Source of the DNA: Kosakonia cowanii JCM 10956 = DSM 18146 | GTDB lineage: Bacteria; Pseudomonadota; Gammaproteobacteria; Enterobacterales; Enterobacteriaceae | Direction of reading: 5' to 3' | Assembly: GCF_001975225.1 (NCBI RefSeq) | Contig: NZ_CP019445.1 | Coordinates: 3,038,001 to 3,102,000 of the forward strand | DNA length: 64,000 bases | Part shown: one piece after another, positions 17,427-29,473 of the stretch | Layout: every line of letters starts with the position of its first letter | Numbering within the stretch: position 1 is the stretch's first letter | Made by a program: the position numbers and the translations under genes | The notes under the pieces: generated by a model | Told to the model about the DNA's origin: nothing | What the model saw: the letters and a program-made list of their open reading frames with translations, nothing else | Database searches by the model: none

Positions 17427-20400
17427 TCAGGCAACGGCGTTCTCCGCCAGCTGCTGCATAAAGTTGCGCACCCACTCCATGCGGTTTTTCCGCTCGCTCA
17501 ACTCCTGGAAAAATTTCAATCGCGTCGGGCCATCGAGGCGGAAATGCTGCGGCTGCTTCTGCAACAACCCAATCAACCACGCCGGGTTAACGTGGTTCTT
17601 CTCGTTAAACTCAATCAGGCCGCCTTTATCATTCCCCTCCAGCTTGCGGATCCCCAGCTTCTGCGCCTGCTGGCGCAACATGGCGATATCAAGCAGATTA
17701 CGCGCCGCATCCGGCAGCAGGCCAAAGCGGTCAATCAGCTCCACCTTGATCTCCTCCAGCGCATTCTCATCTTTCGCGCTGGCAATGCGTTTATAGAACG
17801 ACAGGCGCGTATTCACATCAGGAATAAAATCATCCGGCAGCAGGGCAGGCATGCGCAGCTCCACCTCCGTTTGCTGGCTGGTAAGATCCTCCAGCGACGG
17901 CTCGCGCCCCTCTTTCAGGGCATCGACAGCATTCTCCAGCAACTCCATATAGAGCGAGAAACCGATGGTCTCCATCTGCCCGCTCTGATCCTCACCGAGC
18001 AGCTCACCCGCACCGCGGATCTCCAGATCGTGAGTGGCCAGCGCAAAGCCTGCGCCCAGATCCTCCAGCGAGGCGATTGCTTCAAGGCGTTTTTGCGCAT
18101 CGGTGGTCATCGCCTTCGGATGCGGCGTCAGCAGCCAGGCATAGGCCTGGTGATGCGAACGCCCGACGCGACCGCGCAACTGGTGCAGTTGCGCGAGGCC
18201 AAAGTGGTCGGCGCGCTCGATGATGATGGTATTGGCGGTGGGAATATCGATCCCGGTTTCGATAATGGTGGTACAGACCAGCACGTTAAACCGTTGATGG
18301 TGGAAATCATTCATCACCCGCTCCAGCTCACGCTCGCGCATCTGGCCGTGACCAATGGCGATACGCGCTTCCGGCACCAGCTCCGCCAGCCGGTCGGCCG
18401 CTTTCTGGATGTTCTCCACATCGTTATAGAGGTAGTAAACCTGGCCGCCGCGCAGCACTTCACGCAGAATCGCCTCGCGCACCACCAGGTTGTCATATTC
18501 GCGAACAAAGGTTTTCACCGCCAGACGTCGGGCGGGAGGTGTCGCAATGATCGACAGATCGCGCATGCCGCTCATCGCCATATTCAGCGTGCGCGGGATC
18601 GGCGTCGCGGTGAGCGTCAGGATATCAACGTCGGCGCGCATCGCTTTAATACGCTCTTTATGCCGCACGCCGAAACGGTGCTCCTCATCGACGATCAGCA
18701 GCCCCAAATCCTTCATTTTCACATCGCTTTGCAGCAGCTTATGCGTGCCGATCAGAATGTCGATCTTCCCTTCGGCGGCCTGTTCAAGGATCTGTGCCTG
18801 CTCTTTGGCGCTGCGAAAACGCGACAGCATCTCGATGCGCACCGGCCAGTTGGCAAAGCGGTCGCGGAAATTATCGAAGTGCTGCTGGGCGAGCAGGGTG
18901 GTCGGCACCAGCACTGCCACTTGCTTATTGTTCTCGATAGCAAGGAAGGCAGCGCGCATCGCCACTTCGGTTTTACCAAAGCCGACATCGCCGCACACCA
19001 GCCGATCCATCGCCAGCGGCTGGCACATATCGCTCAGCACGGCATTGATGGCCTGGGCCTGATCCGGGGTGGTTTCGAAGGGGAAACCGTCGCAAAAGAG
19101 CTGGTATTGTTCGCGATCGTGTTTAAACGCGAAGCCCGATTTCGCCGCGCGCTGGGCGTAAATATCCAGCAGTTCCGCCGCCACGTCGCGCACCTTCTCG
19201 GCGGCTTTTTGCCGCGCCCGCGTCCAGGCATCGCTGCCCAGTTTATGCAGCGGGGCGTTATCTTCCGCGCCGCCAGCATAACGGCTGATGAGATGGAGCG
19301 ACGAAACCGGAACATAGAGTTTGGCGTCGTTTGCATAGGTCAGCATCAGGTACTCTGCGGTGATGCCGCCCGCTTCCAGCGTCGTCATCCCGGCATAGCG
19401 ACCGACGCCGTGCTCAAAGTGCACCACCGGCTGGCCGTCATGCAGCTCAGCGAGGTTGCGAATCAGCGTATCGGGGTTGATGGTGCGGCGCGTATCCTGG
19501 CGGCGGCGCGCAACGCGCTCGCCCAACAGATCGCCTTCGCAAATCAGCGCCCGGTTACGCAGCGTATCAATAAACCCGCGCTCGGCGGCCCCGATCATCA
19601 GCCACGCGCCCGGCGCGCTGGCATCATCCAGACGCAGAGCGCGTTTTGGCGCAACTTTGATGCGCGCCAGCAGTTCGAGCAGCGCTTCGCGACGCCCCTC
19701 GCTCTCGACGGAAAAGACCACCGGGCCGCTGAAGGACTCAAGGAATTTACGCAGATTATCCAGCGGCGATTTCTGCTGCGCCTGCACCGAGAGATCCGGC
19801 AGGCTCTGGTAACCGAGGTTAATCTGGCCCGCTTTATCCGCCACCTGTTCGCTTTTGAGCTGAATGCGCGGCCATTTTTTCAGTTCGCTGAACAGCGCAT
19901 CAACCCGCAGCCATAGTGCTTCCGGAGGTAACAGCGGGCGCATCGGATCAACGCCGCGGTTCTCATAGCGTGCCTGCGCATCCTGCTGGAAACGCTCGGC
20001 GCTGGCTTCCAGATCGCCGGTATTCACCAGCAGCGTATTCGCCGGGAAGTAGCTGAAGAGCGGCGGCAGCGGCTCGCTGAAAAAGAGCGGCTGCCAGTAT
20101 TCGATCCCGGCGGGCAGGGTGCCTTTGCTCACCTGCTGATAGATGTGCTCTGCATCGCGCTTCACCTCGAACTTATCGCGCCACTGGCTGCGGAAAAGCT
20201 CGATGGCCGTCTTATCGGTCGGAAACTCATGGGCCGGAAGCAGATTAATCGCCTCCACCTCTTCGAGCGTGCGCTGGGTATCGGCATCAAACAGGCGCAG
20301 GCTGTCGATCTCATCATCGAAAAAGTCGAGGCGGTAAGGCTGGCTGCTGCCCATCGGGAAGAGGTCGAGCAGCGCGCCACGAGTGGCGTATTCGCCATGC

Positions 20401-20873
20401 TCCATCACCTGATCGACATGGCGGTAACCGGCGCTATCAAGCTGCGTACGCAGCTGATCCCGCGACAGGCGCTGCCCCTTTTTCATCACCAGCGCGTGAC
20501 CGTGCAGATAGCTGTGCGGGCAGACGCGCTGCATCAGCGTATTGACTGAGACAATCAGCACACCGCGCTGCATCGCAGGCAGCTGGTAAAGGGTGGAGAG
20601 GCGGGAGGAGACAATCTCCTGGTGCGGCGAAAAGCTGTCGTAGGGCAGCGTTTCCCAGTCCGCGAGGTTCATCACCAGGTTATCGGTAAACTGGCTGATC
20701 TCATCATGTAAACGCAGCGCGTTCTGCATATCCGGGGCGATAAGCACAACCGGACCGGCGTGTCGTTCAATGATTTCTGCCACTTCGGTGGCGCAGGCCG
20801 CGCCGGTAAGCTCGCCAAACTGGCGCTGGTCACCCGCTTTTGACGGCAGGGAATAACGGTATTGTTCAGGCAT
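17427..20873 (-). CDS. mfd: transcription-repair coupling factor Mfd
   Basis: ATP-dependent translocase that removes stalled RNA polymerase and recruits UvrA to transcribed-strand damage. It has 1148 residues, exactly the E. coli length. The order seen is an N-terminal UvrB-like region, the RNA-polymerase-interacting CarD-like domain (GQPVVHFEHGVGRY near residue 480), a RecG-like helicase core with Walker A GDVGFGKTEVA and DEEH box IVDEEHRFGV, the RGRVGRS motif VI, and the C-terminal TRCF domain. It is downstream of ycfT on the same strand, with a strong hairpin in its leader. Confidence 0.98.
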   Translation of the reverse strand: MPEQYRYSLPSKAGDQRQFGELTGAACATEVAEIIERHAGPVVLIAPDMQNALRLHDEISQFTDNLVMNLADWETLPYDSFSPHQEIVSSRLSTLYQLPAMQRGVLIVSVNTLMQRVCPHSYLHGHALVMKKGQRLSRDQLRTQLDSAGYRHVDQVMEHGEYATRGALLDLFPMGSSQPYRLDFFDDEIDSLRLFDADTQRTLEEVEAINLLPAHEFPTDKTAIELFRSQWRDKFEVKRDAEHIYQQVSKGTLPAGIEYWQPLFFSEPLPPLFSYFPANTLLVNTGDLEASAERFQQDAQARYENRGVDPMRPLLPPEALWLRVDALFSELKKWPRIQLKSEQVADKAGQINLGYQSLPDLSVQAQQKSPLDNLRKFLESFSGPVVFSVESEGRREALLELLARIKVAPKRALRLDDASAPGAWLMIGAAERGFIDTLRNRALICEGDLLGERVARRRQDTRRTINPDTLIRNLAELHDGQPVVHFEHGVGRYAGMTTLEAGGITAEYLMLTYANDAKLYVPVSSLHLISRYAGGAEDNAPLHKLGSDAWTRARQKAAEKVRDVAAELLDIYAQRAAKSGFAFKHDREQYQLFCDGFPFETTPDQAQAINAVLSDMCQPLAMDRLVCGDVGFGKTEVAMRAAFLAIENNKQVAVLVPTTLLAQQHFDNFRDRFANWPVRIEMLSRFRSAKEQAQILEQAAEGKIDILIGTHKLLQSDVKMKDLGLLIVDEEHRFGVRHKERIKAMRADVDILTLTATPIPRTLNMAMSGMRDLSIIATPPARRLAVKTFVREYDNLVVREAILREVLRGGQVYYLYNDVENIQKAADRLAELVPEARIAIGHGQMRERELERVMNDFHHQRFNVLVCTTIIETGIDIPTANTIIIERADHFGLAQLHQLRGRVGRSHHQAYAWLLTPHPKAMTTDAQKRLEAIASLEDLGAGFALATHDLEIRGAGELLGEDQSGQMETIGFSLYMELLENAVDALKEGREPSLEDLTSQQTEVELRMPALLPDDFIPDVNTRLSFYKRIASAKDENALEEIKVELIDRFGLLPDAARNLLDIAMLRQQAQKLGIRKLEGNDKGGLIEFNEKNHVNPAWLIGLLQKQPQHFRLDGPTRLKFFQELSERKNRMEWVRNFMQQLAENAVA

Positions 20874-20896
20874 GGGGATATGAAGATCTCATTATG

Positions 20897-20925
20897 GATA
20901 TACCCCCGTTATGGGGGCATATCCT
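20897..20925. promoter_or_regulatory. palindromic hairpin in mfd leader
   Basis: GGATAT-A-CCCCC-GTTAT-GGGGG-C-ATATCC, a near-perfect palindrome 24 bases upstream of the mfd ATG. It may fold in the mfd mRNA leader, end the ycfT transcript without a T-run, or bind a regulator. Its role is not known. Confidence 0.55.
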
Positions 20926-20983
20926 TGATACGCAATACGAGGATTATGTGTGATTACGTGAGTTTAGCCAAGAAATCGCCCTG

Positions 20984-22057
20984 TCAGCGTGCTGTCGCCG
21001 CCGAAAGGTGCTTTGTTGGCGGGGTAAAAAAGAGATCGCCAAACAGCGCGGAGGAGAGTTTACGCACCATCAGCCCGACCAGCGTACAGATCAGCAGCAC
21101 CGCCGCCGGATAGGCAATCAGCACCGCCAGCTCGACCGCAGGCGGCCAGACGCCAGCGTTAAGCGGTTTGAGCAGCGCCAGGCTAAAGCCCTCGACCAGT
21201 ATGCGGTGGGTGGTGTAAATCGCCAGCGTATTGGAGCCGACAACATTGAGCAGGCTCTTCTCGCTCGGCGGGAAGCGTTTCTCCATCTCCTGGAAGAGGC
21301 GCATGATGCCGACAATCGACAGCAGGCAGAGCGGCAGCGGCATATTGAACATCCACAGCCCAAACGCTACCACCACGGCGACAGCAAACAGCAGGGCGTA
21401 GCGGCGCAGCGAGACGGTTTTAACAAACTCCATCACCTGCATACCGTACCAGGCACCGAGGCTGTAGAAGATCATATTGCGCACGACGCTGTTCATTCCC
21501 CACCACGGCAGCGGCAGGTAGTTAATTGCCAGGCTTGCCACAATCATCAGCGCCAGCATCGGCACTTTCCAGCGGCTGAGTAGTTTACACAGCGTGAAGT
21601 AGACCACTAACGCGTAGAGATACCAGAGGCTGGTAGTGGCGGTCAGCATGCCGTATAAAAATCCTTGCCAGCTGTCGGCATAAGCGGCGTTTGACGAGTT
21701 GCTGAGATCGCGCTCCGGTGCCAGCCAGTCGTTAAGATGGCTTAGGCCCACCCACTGCAATACACCCCACAGCGCCAGCACATAGACAATGCTCCAGATC
21801 CGTTTATCGATGGCGTCTTTCCATGGCACATCATCGATATAGCGGCGGATCAGAAAGCCGGAGATAAAAAAGAACACCGGCATGCGGAACGGCGCGAGAT
21901 AGAGGTTGAAATAGATCCAGCACTTGGAGAGCGTTTCTGACCAGGGATGCTGGAAGACCGAGAGGTGTGGATAAAAGGTAATAACCGAGTGGTAAATCAC
22001 CACCAGGCAAATGCAAAGTCCTTTTATCTGGTTTATCCATAATGTCTTCTGTTTCAT
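20984..22057 (-). CDS. ycfT: acyltransferase-3-type membrane protein YcfT
   Basis: Integral inner-membrane protein of the acyltransferase 3 family (OafA/OpgC type), with about ten hydrophobic helices; its substrate is unknown. The start at 22057 (MKQKTLWINQIKGLC) gives 357 residues, as in E. coli YcfT; an upstream ATG at 22081 adds eight residues without support. The family signature is the first helix IKGLCICLVVIYHSV with its conserved His and the RMPVFFFISGFL segment. It lies upstream of mfd on the same strand. Confidence 0.92.
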   Translation of the reverse strand: MKQKTLWINQIKGLCICLVVIYHSVITFYPHLSVFQHPWSETLSKCWIYFNLYLAPFRMPVFFFISGFLIRRYIDDVPWKDAIDKRIWSIVYVLALWGVLQWVGLSHLNDWLAPERDLSNSSNAAYADSWQGFLYGMLTATTSLWYLYALVVYFTLCKLLSRWKVPMLALMIVASLAINYLPLPWWGMNSVVRNMIFYSLGAWYGMQVMEFVKTVSLRRYALLFAVAVVVAFGLWMFNMPLPLCLLSIVGIMRLFQEMEKRFPPSEKSLLNVVGSNTLAIYTTHRILVEGFSLALLKPLNAGVWPPAVELAVLIAYPAAVLLICTLVGLMVRKLSSALFGDLFFTPPTKHLSAATAR

Positions 22058-22346
22058 TCGTTTTGTGCCTGTTGTTGCCATAATCCCGGCAAACGATCCT
22101 GGTCATACAAACGCTGAATGTAACGGGAAAGAGTCTGGATATATTCATTTTCGGAATAAGTGGAGGGTTAAAAATTGACTGATCGGTCATTTTCTCGCGC
22201 ACAACACGCGCTCTGGCGAAAGTAGCAATTTGATTTTTCGACTTTTTTTGACATTAATCCTATGAATTCTTACGGTATCACGCATTTACGCTCTCACCTT
22301 TCGCTTATATACTCCTGACTCTGCTCACAGCAACCAGACGGATTTC
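22058..22346. promoter_or_regulatory. ycfT/lolC divergent interval
   Basis: AT-rich non-coding region between divergent ycfT and lolC. TTGACATTAATCC near 22247 is a plausible -35 element for lolC, but the -10 hexamer is weak. No operator was recognised. Confidence 0.35.
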
Positions 22347-24239
<1,893 letters not shown>

Positions 24240-24240
<1 letters not shown>

Positions 24241-25484
24241 TGGCATCCCCGCTGTCATTATTAATCGGCCTGCGCTTTAGCCGCGGCCGCCGTCGCAGCG
24301 GCATGGTGTCGCTGATCTCGGTTATCTCCACCGTCGGCATTGCGCTCGGTGTGGCCGTGCTGATTGTTGGCCTGAGCGCAATGAACGGCTTTGAACGTGA
24401 GCTGAACAACCGCATTCTGGCGGTGGTGCCGCATGGCGAAATCGAGCCGGTGAATCAGCCGTGGAACGGCTGGGAAACGGTGCTCGGCAAAGTGCAAAAA
24501 GTGCCGGGCATCGCTGCTGCCGCGCCCTATATCAACTTTACCGGGCTGGTGGAGAGCGGGGCCAACCTGCGCGCCATTCAGGTTAAAGGTGTCGATCCGG
24601 CGCAGGAGATGCAGCTCAGCGCGCTGCCGAAGTTTGTGCAGGGCGATGCGTGGAAAAGCTTTAGCGCCGGCTCCCAGCAGATCATCCTCGGCAAAGGGGT
24701 GGCAGACGCCCTGAAAGTGAAGCAGGGCGACTGGGTCTCGATCATGATCCCCAACTCTGACGATGCGCATAAATTGTTGCAGCCGAAACGCGTGCGCCTG
24801 CATGTCACCGGTATTCTGCAACTGAGCGGCCAGCTCGATCACAACTACGCGATGATCCCGCTGGCAGATGCGCAGAACTATCTCGATATGGGCAGTAGCG
24901 TCACCGGCATCGCCATTAAAGTGAACGACGTGTTTAACGCCCAAAAGCTGGTGCGCGACGCGGGCGAAGTGACCAACAGCTATGTCTATATCAAAAGCTG
25001 GATCGGCAAATATGGCTACATGTACCGCGATATTCAAATGATCCGCGCGATTATGTATCTGGCGATGGTGCTGGTGATTGGCGTCGCCTGCTTCAACATC
25101 GTCTCGACGCTGGTAATGGCGGTGAAAGATAAGAGCGGTGATATCGCCGTGCTGCGTACGCTGGGCGCGAAAGATGGCTTGATCCGGGCGATTTTCGTCT
25201 GGTACGGTCTGCTGGCGGGGCTGTTTGGCAGCCTCTGCGGTGCGGTGATTGGCGTCATTGTTTCGTTACAGCTGACGCCGATTATTAACGGTATTGAGAA
25301 GCTTATCGGCCATCAGTTCCTGTCGGGGGATATCTACTTTATCGACTTCCTGCCGTCGGAACTCCATCCACTGGATGTGGTGTACGTGCTGGTAACGGCG
25401 TTGCTGTTGAGCCTGCTGGCGAGCTGGTATCCGGCGCGCCGGGCAAGCAACATCGATCCGGCAAGGGTGCTGAGCGGGCAGTAA
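24240..25484 (+). CDS. lolE: lipoprotein-releasing ABC permease LolE
   Basis: Second membrane subunit of LolCDE; in E. coli it contacts the lipoprotein cargo. It has 414 residues, as in E. coli. The topology is the same as LolC: N-terminal helix with [20 protein letters not shown], a large periplasmic domain (about 50-270), three C-terminal helices and the coupling segment [18 protein letters not shown]. The start A is shared with the lolD stop codon. It is followed by nagK after 36 bases. Confidence 0.97.
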
Positions 25485-25520
25485 TCCCGCGGGTCACGGC
25501 GCCACAACGAAGGAGTGGCA

Positions 25521-26438
25521 ATGCACTACGGGTTTGATATTGGCGGCAGTAAAATCGCGCTCGGCCTCTTTGACGCCGGGCGGCGGTTACAGTGGGAAAC
25601 GCGTATTGCCACGCCCCACGAAAGTTACGACGCCTTTCTGCAGGCTATCGCCACGCTGGTGGCGGAAGCCGATCGCCGCAGCGGCGTAAAGGGCAGCGTC
25701 GGCATTGGCATTCCGGGGATCCCGGAAACCGCCGATGGCACGCTCTATGCCGCCAATCTGCCCGCCGCCAGCGGGCAGGCGCTGCGCCGCGATCTCAATC
25801 ATCTGCTCGATCGCGACGTGCGTATCGATAACGATGCCAACTGTTTTACCCTTTCTGAGGCCTGGGATGAGGAGTTCCGCCGCTATCCGCTGGTGATGGG
25901 GCTGATCCTTGGCACCGGCGTCGGCGGCGGGCTGGTATTTAACGGTAAAGCGATCCCCGGGCGGCGCTTTATCACCGGCGAATTTGGCCATATTCGCCTG
26001 CCCGTCGATGCACTCTCCCTGATGGGCTTTGATTTTCCCCTTTTGCGCTGCAGCTGCGGCAACATCGGCTGTATTGAGAACTATCTCTCCGGTCGCGGTT
26101 TTGCGTGGCTCTACCAACACTTCTATCATCAGACTCTGACAGCGCCGGAAATTATCGCGCGCTGGGAGCAGGGCGAGGCAAACGCGCGGGCGCACGTTGA
26201 GCGCTACGTCGACTTGCTGGCGGTGTGCCTTGGCAATATTTTGACGATTATCGACCCGGATCTGATCGTGATTGGCGGCGGATTATCCAACTTCAGCGCG
26301 CTGACCCGGCTGCTGCCGGATCGCATCGCGCCGCATCTGTTACCGGCCGGCGACGTTCCCCGTATCGAACGCGCGCGCCACGGCGACGCGGGCGGTATGC
26401 GCGGCGCGGCCTTCCTTCACCTTGCAGACCACCCCTGA
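25521..26438 (+). CDS. nagK: N-acetyl-D-glucosamine kinase NagK
   Basis: ROK-family sugar kinase that phosphorylates GlcNAc recovered from peptidoglycan recycling, which fits with nagZ 14 kb upstream. The ATG at 25521 follows AAGGAG and gives 305 residues (303 in E. coli); a GTG six bases earlier is too close to the ribosome-binding site. The phosphate-binding DIGGSK at residues 6-11 and the ROK zinc signature ([16 protein letters not shown]) are present, and the catalytic Asp sits in DNDANCF. cobB starts 10 bases downstream. Confidence 0.95.
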   Translation: MHYGFDIGGSKIALGLFDAGRRLQWETRIATPHESYDAFLQAIATLVAEADRRSGVKGSVGIGIPGIPETADGTLYAANLPAASGQALRRDLNHLLDRDVRIDNDANCFTLSEAWDEEFRRYPLVMGLILGTGVGGGLVFNGKAIPGRRFITGEFGHIRLPVDALSLMGFDFPLLRCSCGNIGCIENYLSGRGFAWLYQHFYHQTLTAPEIIARWEQGEANARAHVERYVDLLAVCLGNILTIIDPDLIVIGGGLSNFSALTRLLPDRIAPHLLPAGDVPRIERARHGDAGGMRGAAFLHLADHP

Positions 26439-26448
26439 GAGGATGCCC

Positions 26449-27270
26449 ATGCAATCGCGACGTTCACATCGTCTCAGCCGTTTTCGCCGCAACAAGCGTC
26501 GCCTGCGCGAGCGCTTACGCCAGCGAATTTTTTTCCGCGACATAATGGTGCATGACGTAATGGAAAAACCGAGAGTTGTTGTGTTAACCGGGGCGGGGAT
26601 CTCCGCTGAATCCGGTATCCGAACCTTCCGCGCTGCGGATGGCCTGTGGGAAGAGCATCATGTGGAAGATGTGGCGACGCCGGAAGGTTTCGCCCGCAAT
26701 CCGCAGCTGGTGCAGCGCTTCTATAACGATCGCCGCCGCCAGCTACAGCAGCCGGAGATCGCGCCAAACGCTGCGCATCTGGCGCTGGCGAAGCTGGAAG
26801 AGGCGCTGGGCGATCGCTTTTTGCTGATCACGCAGAATATCGACAACCTGCATGAGCGCGCCGGGAATCAGCACATTATCCATATGCATGGCGAGCTGCT
26901 GAAGGTGCGCTGTTCGCAGAGCGGGCAGGTGCTGGAGTGGACCGGCGATGTCACCCAAGAGGATAAGTGCCACTGCTGCCAGTTCCCCGCGCCGCTGCGC
27001 CCGCACGTGGTGTGGTTTGGCGAAATGCCGCTCGGCATGGATGAGATCTACAGCGCGCTGGCGATGGCGGATCTCTTCATCGCCATTGGTACCTCCGGGC
27101 ATGTCTATCCCGCCGCCGGATTTGTCCATGAGGCGAAGCTGCACGGCGCACATACCGTTGAACTCAACCTCGAACCGAGCCAGGTCGGCAGCGAGTTTGA
27201 AGAGAAGCAGTATGGGCTGGCAAGCGAGGTTGTTCCGGCATTCGTCGACAAGCTGCTGAAAGGGTTATAA
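26449..27270 (+). CDS. cobB: NAD-dependent protein deacylase CobB
   Basis: Sirtuin that removes acetyl and succinyl groups from lysines using NAD, for example from acetyl-CoA synthetase. The start at 26449 ([10 protein letters not shown]) matches the E. coli long form and has AGAGGA at proper spacing, giving 273 residues; E. coli is 279 and has a longer C-terminus. A short form could start at the internal Met of [16 protein letters not shown] is at 48-52, the NID motif at 130-132 and the catalytic His147 in IHMHGE, with zinc cysteines near 155 and 174-177. The basic arginine-rich N-terminal tail is conserved. A hairpin without T-run follows. Confidence 0.95.
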   Translation: MQSRRSHRLSRFRRNKRRLRERLRQRIFFRDIMVHDVMEKPRVVVLTGAGISAESGIRTFRAADGLWEEHHVEDVATPEGFARNPQLVQRFYNDRRRQLQQPEIAPNAAHLALAKLEEALGDRFLLITQNIDNLHERAGNQHIIHMHGELLKVRCSQSGQVLEWTGDVTQEDKCHCCQFPAPLRPHVVWFGEMPLGMDEIYSALAMADLFIAIGTSGHVYPAAGFVHEAKLHGAHTVELNLEPSQVGSEFEEKQYGLASEVVPAFVDKLLKGL

Positions 27271-27523
27271 GCGCCTCGCCCGGTCGCGCAAGGTTGACCG
27301 GGCGGCTATGTTGTAATAATGTAAAAATTCTTATGAATTCGCTCGTTACGGAGCAAATGTCCCAATCTACGCTACGCTTTGCCAATACGACACCGCAGAG
27401 ATTAGCGCCCAGGCTGCGCGGAGTTTTTTACGCACTCCGACGAGCGCAGCAGGCTAACCGCTGCCCTCATGCTCTGACTTATTTACCCGGCCATCGCTTC
27501 AAGGATAACGAGGGACAGCCACG
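27271..27523 (+). promoter_or_regulatory. cobB-crtE interval with leader structures
   Basis: Just after cobB is a hairpin CGCCCGGTC ... GACCGGGCG (27277-27304) without a T-run. Then comes AT-rich sequence around 27308-27335 that could hold the crt promoter. Further on is a leader stem GGAGT-TTTTTACGC-ACTCC nested in CTGCGC ... GCGCAG (about 27413-27449). A 56-codon frame from ATG 27357 ends by ATGA overlap on crtE; it is discussed as a finding and not called as a gene. E. coli has ycfZ/ymfA at this locus; neither is here. Confidence 0.45.
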
Positions 27524-28441
27524 ATGAATCTCAACCACGACGCCCAATTGCAGACCTTACGCGACGCGCTGCAACAACGCCTCGATCACCTGTTACCCGC
27601 CGGTGCGCAGCAGGATCAGATCTACAGCGCGATGCGCGAAGGTACCCTGGTGGCGGGCAAGCGTGTTCGCCCGCTGTTACTGATGCTGGCCGCGCACGAT
27701 CTTGGCTGCGATGTTGACCAGCGTGGGCTGCTCGATCTCGCCTGTGCCGTCGAAATGGTGCACGCCGCCTCGCTGATGCTGGACGATATCCCCTGCATGG
27801 ATAACGCCGCGCTGCGCCGTGGACGCCCGACCATTCATCGCCAGTATGGTGAAAACGTCGCCATTCTGGCCGCCGTTGCGCTGCTGAGCCGCGCCTTTGG
27901 CGTGGTGGCAGAGGCGCAGGGCTTATCTGCCGCCTGCAAAGCGGCATCGGTCGCGGAACTCTCCACTGCCGTGGGGCTTCAGGGCCTGGTGCAGGGGCAG
28001 TTTCTCGATCTGCATGAGGGCGACAAGGCGCGCAGCCCGGAAGCTATCCAGCTGACCAATGAGTTGAAAACCAGCCGCTTGTTTGATGCCACGCTACAAA
28101 TGGCAGCCATTGCGGCCGAGGCTTCGCCGCAGGTACGTGAGCGGCTGCGCTGTTTTGCCCTCGATCTCGGCCAGGCCTTCCAGCTGATGGACGATCTCAC
28201 CGACGGGCTGAACGGCACCGGGAAAGATCTCAATAAAGATGATGGTAAATCGACGCTAGTGGCGATGCTGGGCGCGGAGGTGGTGCATCAGCGCCTGAGC
28301 GACCATCTGCGTAGCGCCGATGAACACCTTGCCAACGCCTGCCCGCGCGGCGTCTCTACGCGCCGCTTTATGCGCGCCTGGTTCGATAAACAGATGACGC
28401 TGTTTGGCGAGAGCCGGGCGACGACGCTGCCGGGGTGCTAG
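27524..28441 (+). CDS. crtE: geranylgeranyl diphosphate synthase CrtE
   Basis: Condenses farnesyl diphosphate with isopentenyl diphosphate to C20 GGPP, the first dedicated step to carotenoids. It has 305 residues. The first aspartate-rich motif DDIPCMD is at residues 87-93 and the second, DDLTD, at 223-227; the GKRVRP motif near residue 45 binds diphosphate. The DDx4D first motif is typical for bacterial GGPP synthases. The N-terminus differs from Pantoea CrtE. It leads the crtE-fni-crtX-crtY-crtI-crtB operon, with three bases between its stop and fni. Confidence 0.95.
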   Translation: MNLNHDAQLQTLRDALQQRLDHLLPAGAQQDQIYSAMREGTLVAGKRVRPLLLMLAAHDLGCDVDQRGLLDLACAVEMVHAASLMLDDIPCMDNAALRRGRPTIHRQYGENVAILAAVALLSRAFGVVAEAQGLSAACKAASVAELSTAVGLQGLVQGQFLDLHEGDKARSPEAIQLTNELKTSRLFDATLQMAAIAAEASPQVRERLRCFALDLGQAFQLMDDLTDGLNGTGKDLNKDDGKSTLVAMLGAEVVHQRLSDHLRSADEHLANACPRGVSTRRFMRAWFDKQMTLFGESRATTLPGC

Positions 28442-28444
28442 CGA

Positions 28445-29473
28445 ATGAAGGATCTGGCGAAACGTAAAAACGATCACCTCGATATCGTCCTTAACAGCCC
28501 ACACAGCGCCATGAAACGCACCACCGGCTTTGAGCAGTGGCGCTTTGAACACTGCGCGATGCCGGAGCTGCATCTGGATGAGATCGATCTCGGCTGCAGG
28601 CTGTTTGGCAAAACCCTGCGCGCGCCGCTGTTGATCAGCTCCATGACCGGCGGCGCCAGCCGTGCGGCGATGATTAACCGCCATCTGGCGCAGGCCGCGC
28701 AGCAGCTTGGTCTGGCGATGGGGGTTGGCTCACAGCGCGTGGCGCTGGAGAGCAGAGAGAACTCGGGTTTAACCCGTGAACTGCGCCAGCTGGCGCCGGA
28801 TATCGCGCTGCTCTCGAACCTTGGCGCGGCGCAGATTGCCGGGCCTGACGGCGTGGATTATGCCCGTCGCGCGGTGGAGATGATTGAAGCCGACGCGCTG
28901 ATTATTCACCTCAATCCACTGCAGGAAGCGCTGCAAAGCGGTGGCGATCGCGACTGGCGCGGCGTGCTGGCGGCGATTGAGAAAACCGTGGCGGCACTGC
29001 CCGTTCCGGTGGTGGTGAAAGAGGTGGGTGCCGGATTATCCGTCAACGTTGCGCGCCAGTTGCGCGACGCCGGTGTGGCGATGCTTGATGTCGCCGGGGC
29101 AGGTGGCACCAGCTGGGCGGCGGTGGAGGGCGAGCGCGCCGCGCAGGCTCATCATCGGGCCGTGGCAATGGCCTTTGCCAACTGGGGCATTCCGACCGCG
29201 CAGGCGCTGACCGACCTGCAACAGGCGATGCCGGAGATGCCGCTTATCGCCTCCGGCGGTATTGCTAACGGTATAGACGCGGCGAAAGCGCTGCGGCTGG
29301 GTGCGTCGCTGGTGGGCCAGGCTGCGGCCGTGCTCGGCAGCGCCACCGTCTCATGTGAAACCGTCGCCGCCCACTTCCAGGTGGTAATCGATCAACTTCG
29401 TGTCGCCTGTTTCTGCACCGGCAGCGCTAACCTGGAGGCGCTACGCCAGGCGACGCTGGTGCGTGAAGCATGA
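28445..29473 (+). CDS. fni: type 2 isopentenyl-diphosphate isomerase
   Basis: FMN- and NADPH-dependent isomerase that interconverts IPP and DMAPP, widening precursor supply to CrtE. It has 342 residues with a TIM-barrel FMN-binding fold. The conserved segments are RKNDHLDI near the start, [15 protein letters not shown], the histidine region IIHLNPLQE, and the C-terminal glycine loops [10 protein letters not shown] and [11 protein letters not shown]. This type 2 enzyme is unrelated to the usual E. coli Idi and is a known member of crt clusters in Pantoea, Cronobacter and Erwinia herbicola Eho10 (there called ORF6/idi). It overlaps crtX as ATGA. Confidence 0.94.
   Translation: MKDLAKRKNDHLDIVLNSPHSAMKRTTGFEQWRFEHCAMPELHLDEIDLGCRLFGKTLRAPLLISSMTGGASRAAMINRHLAQAAQQLGLAMGVGSQRVALESRENSGLTRELRQLAPDIALLSNLGAAQIAGPDGVDYARRAVEMIEADALIIHLNPLQEALQSGGDRDWRGVLAAIEKTVAALPVPVVVKEVGAGLSVNVARQLRDAGVAMLDVAGAGGTSWAAVEGERAAQAHHRAVAMAFANWGIPTAQALTDLQQAMPEMPLIASGGIANGIDAAKALRLGASLVGQAAAVLGSATVSCETVAAHFQVVIDQLRVACFCTGSANLEALRQATLVREA

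Noticed and set aside
17544..19916. 790-codon open frame on the plus strand opposite mfd
   Set aside because: Fully antisense to the clearly real mfd. GC-rich codon use leaves the opposite frame open, and the translation is His/Gln/Arg-rich with no recognisable domain.
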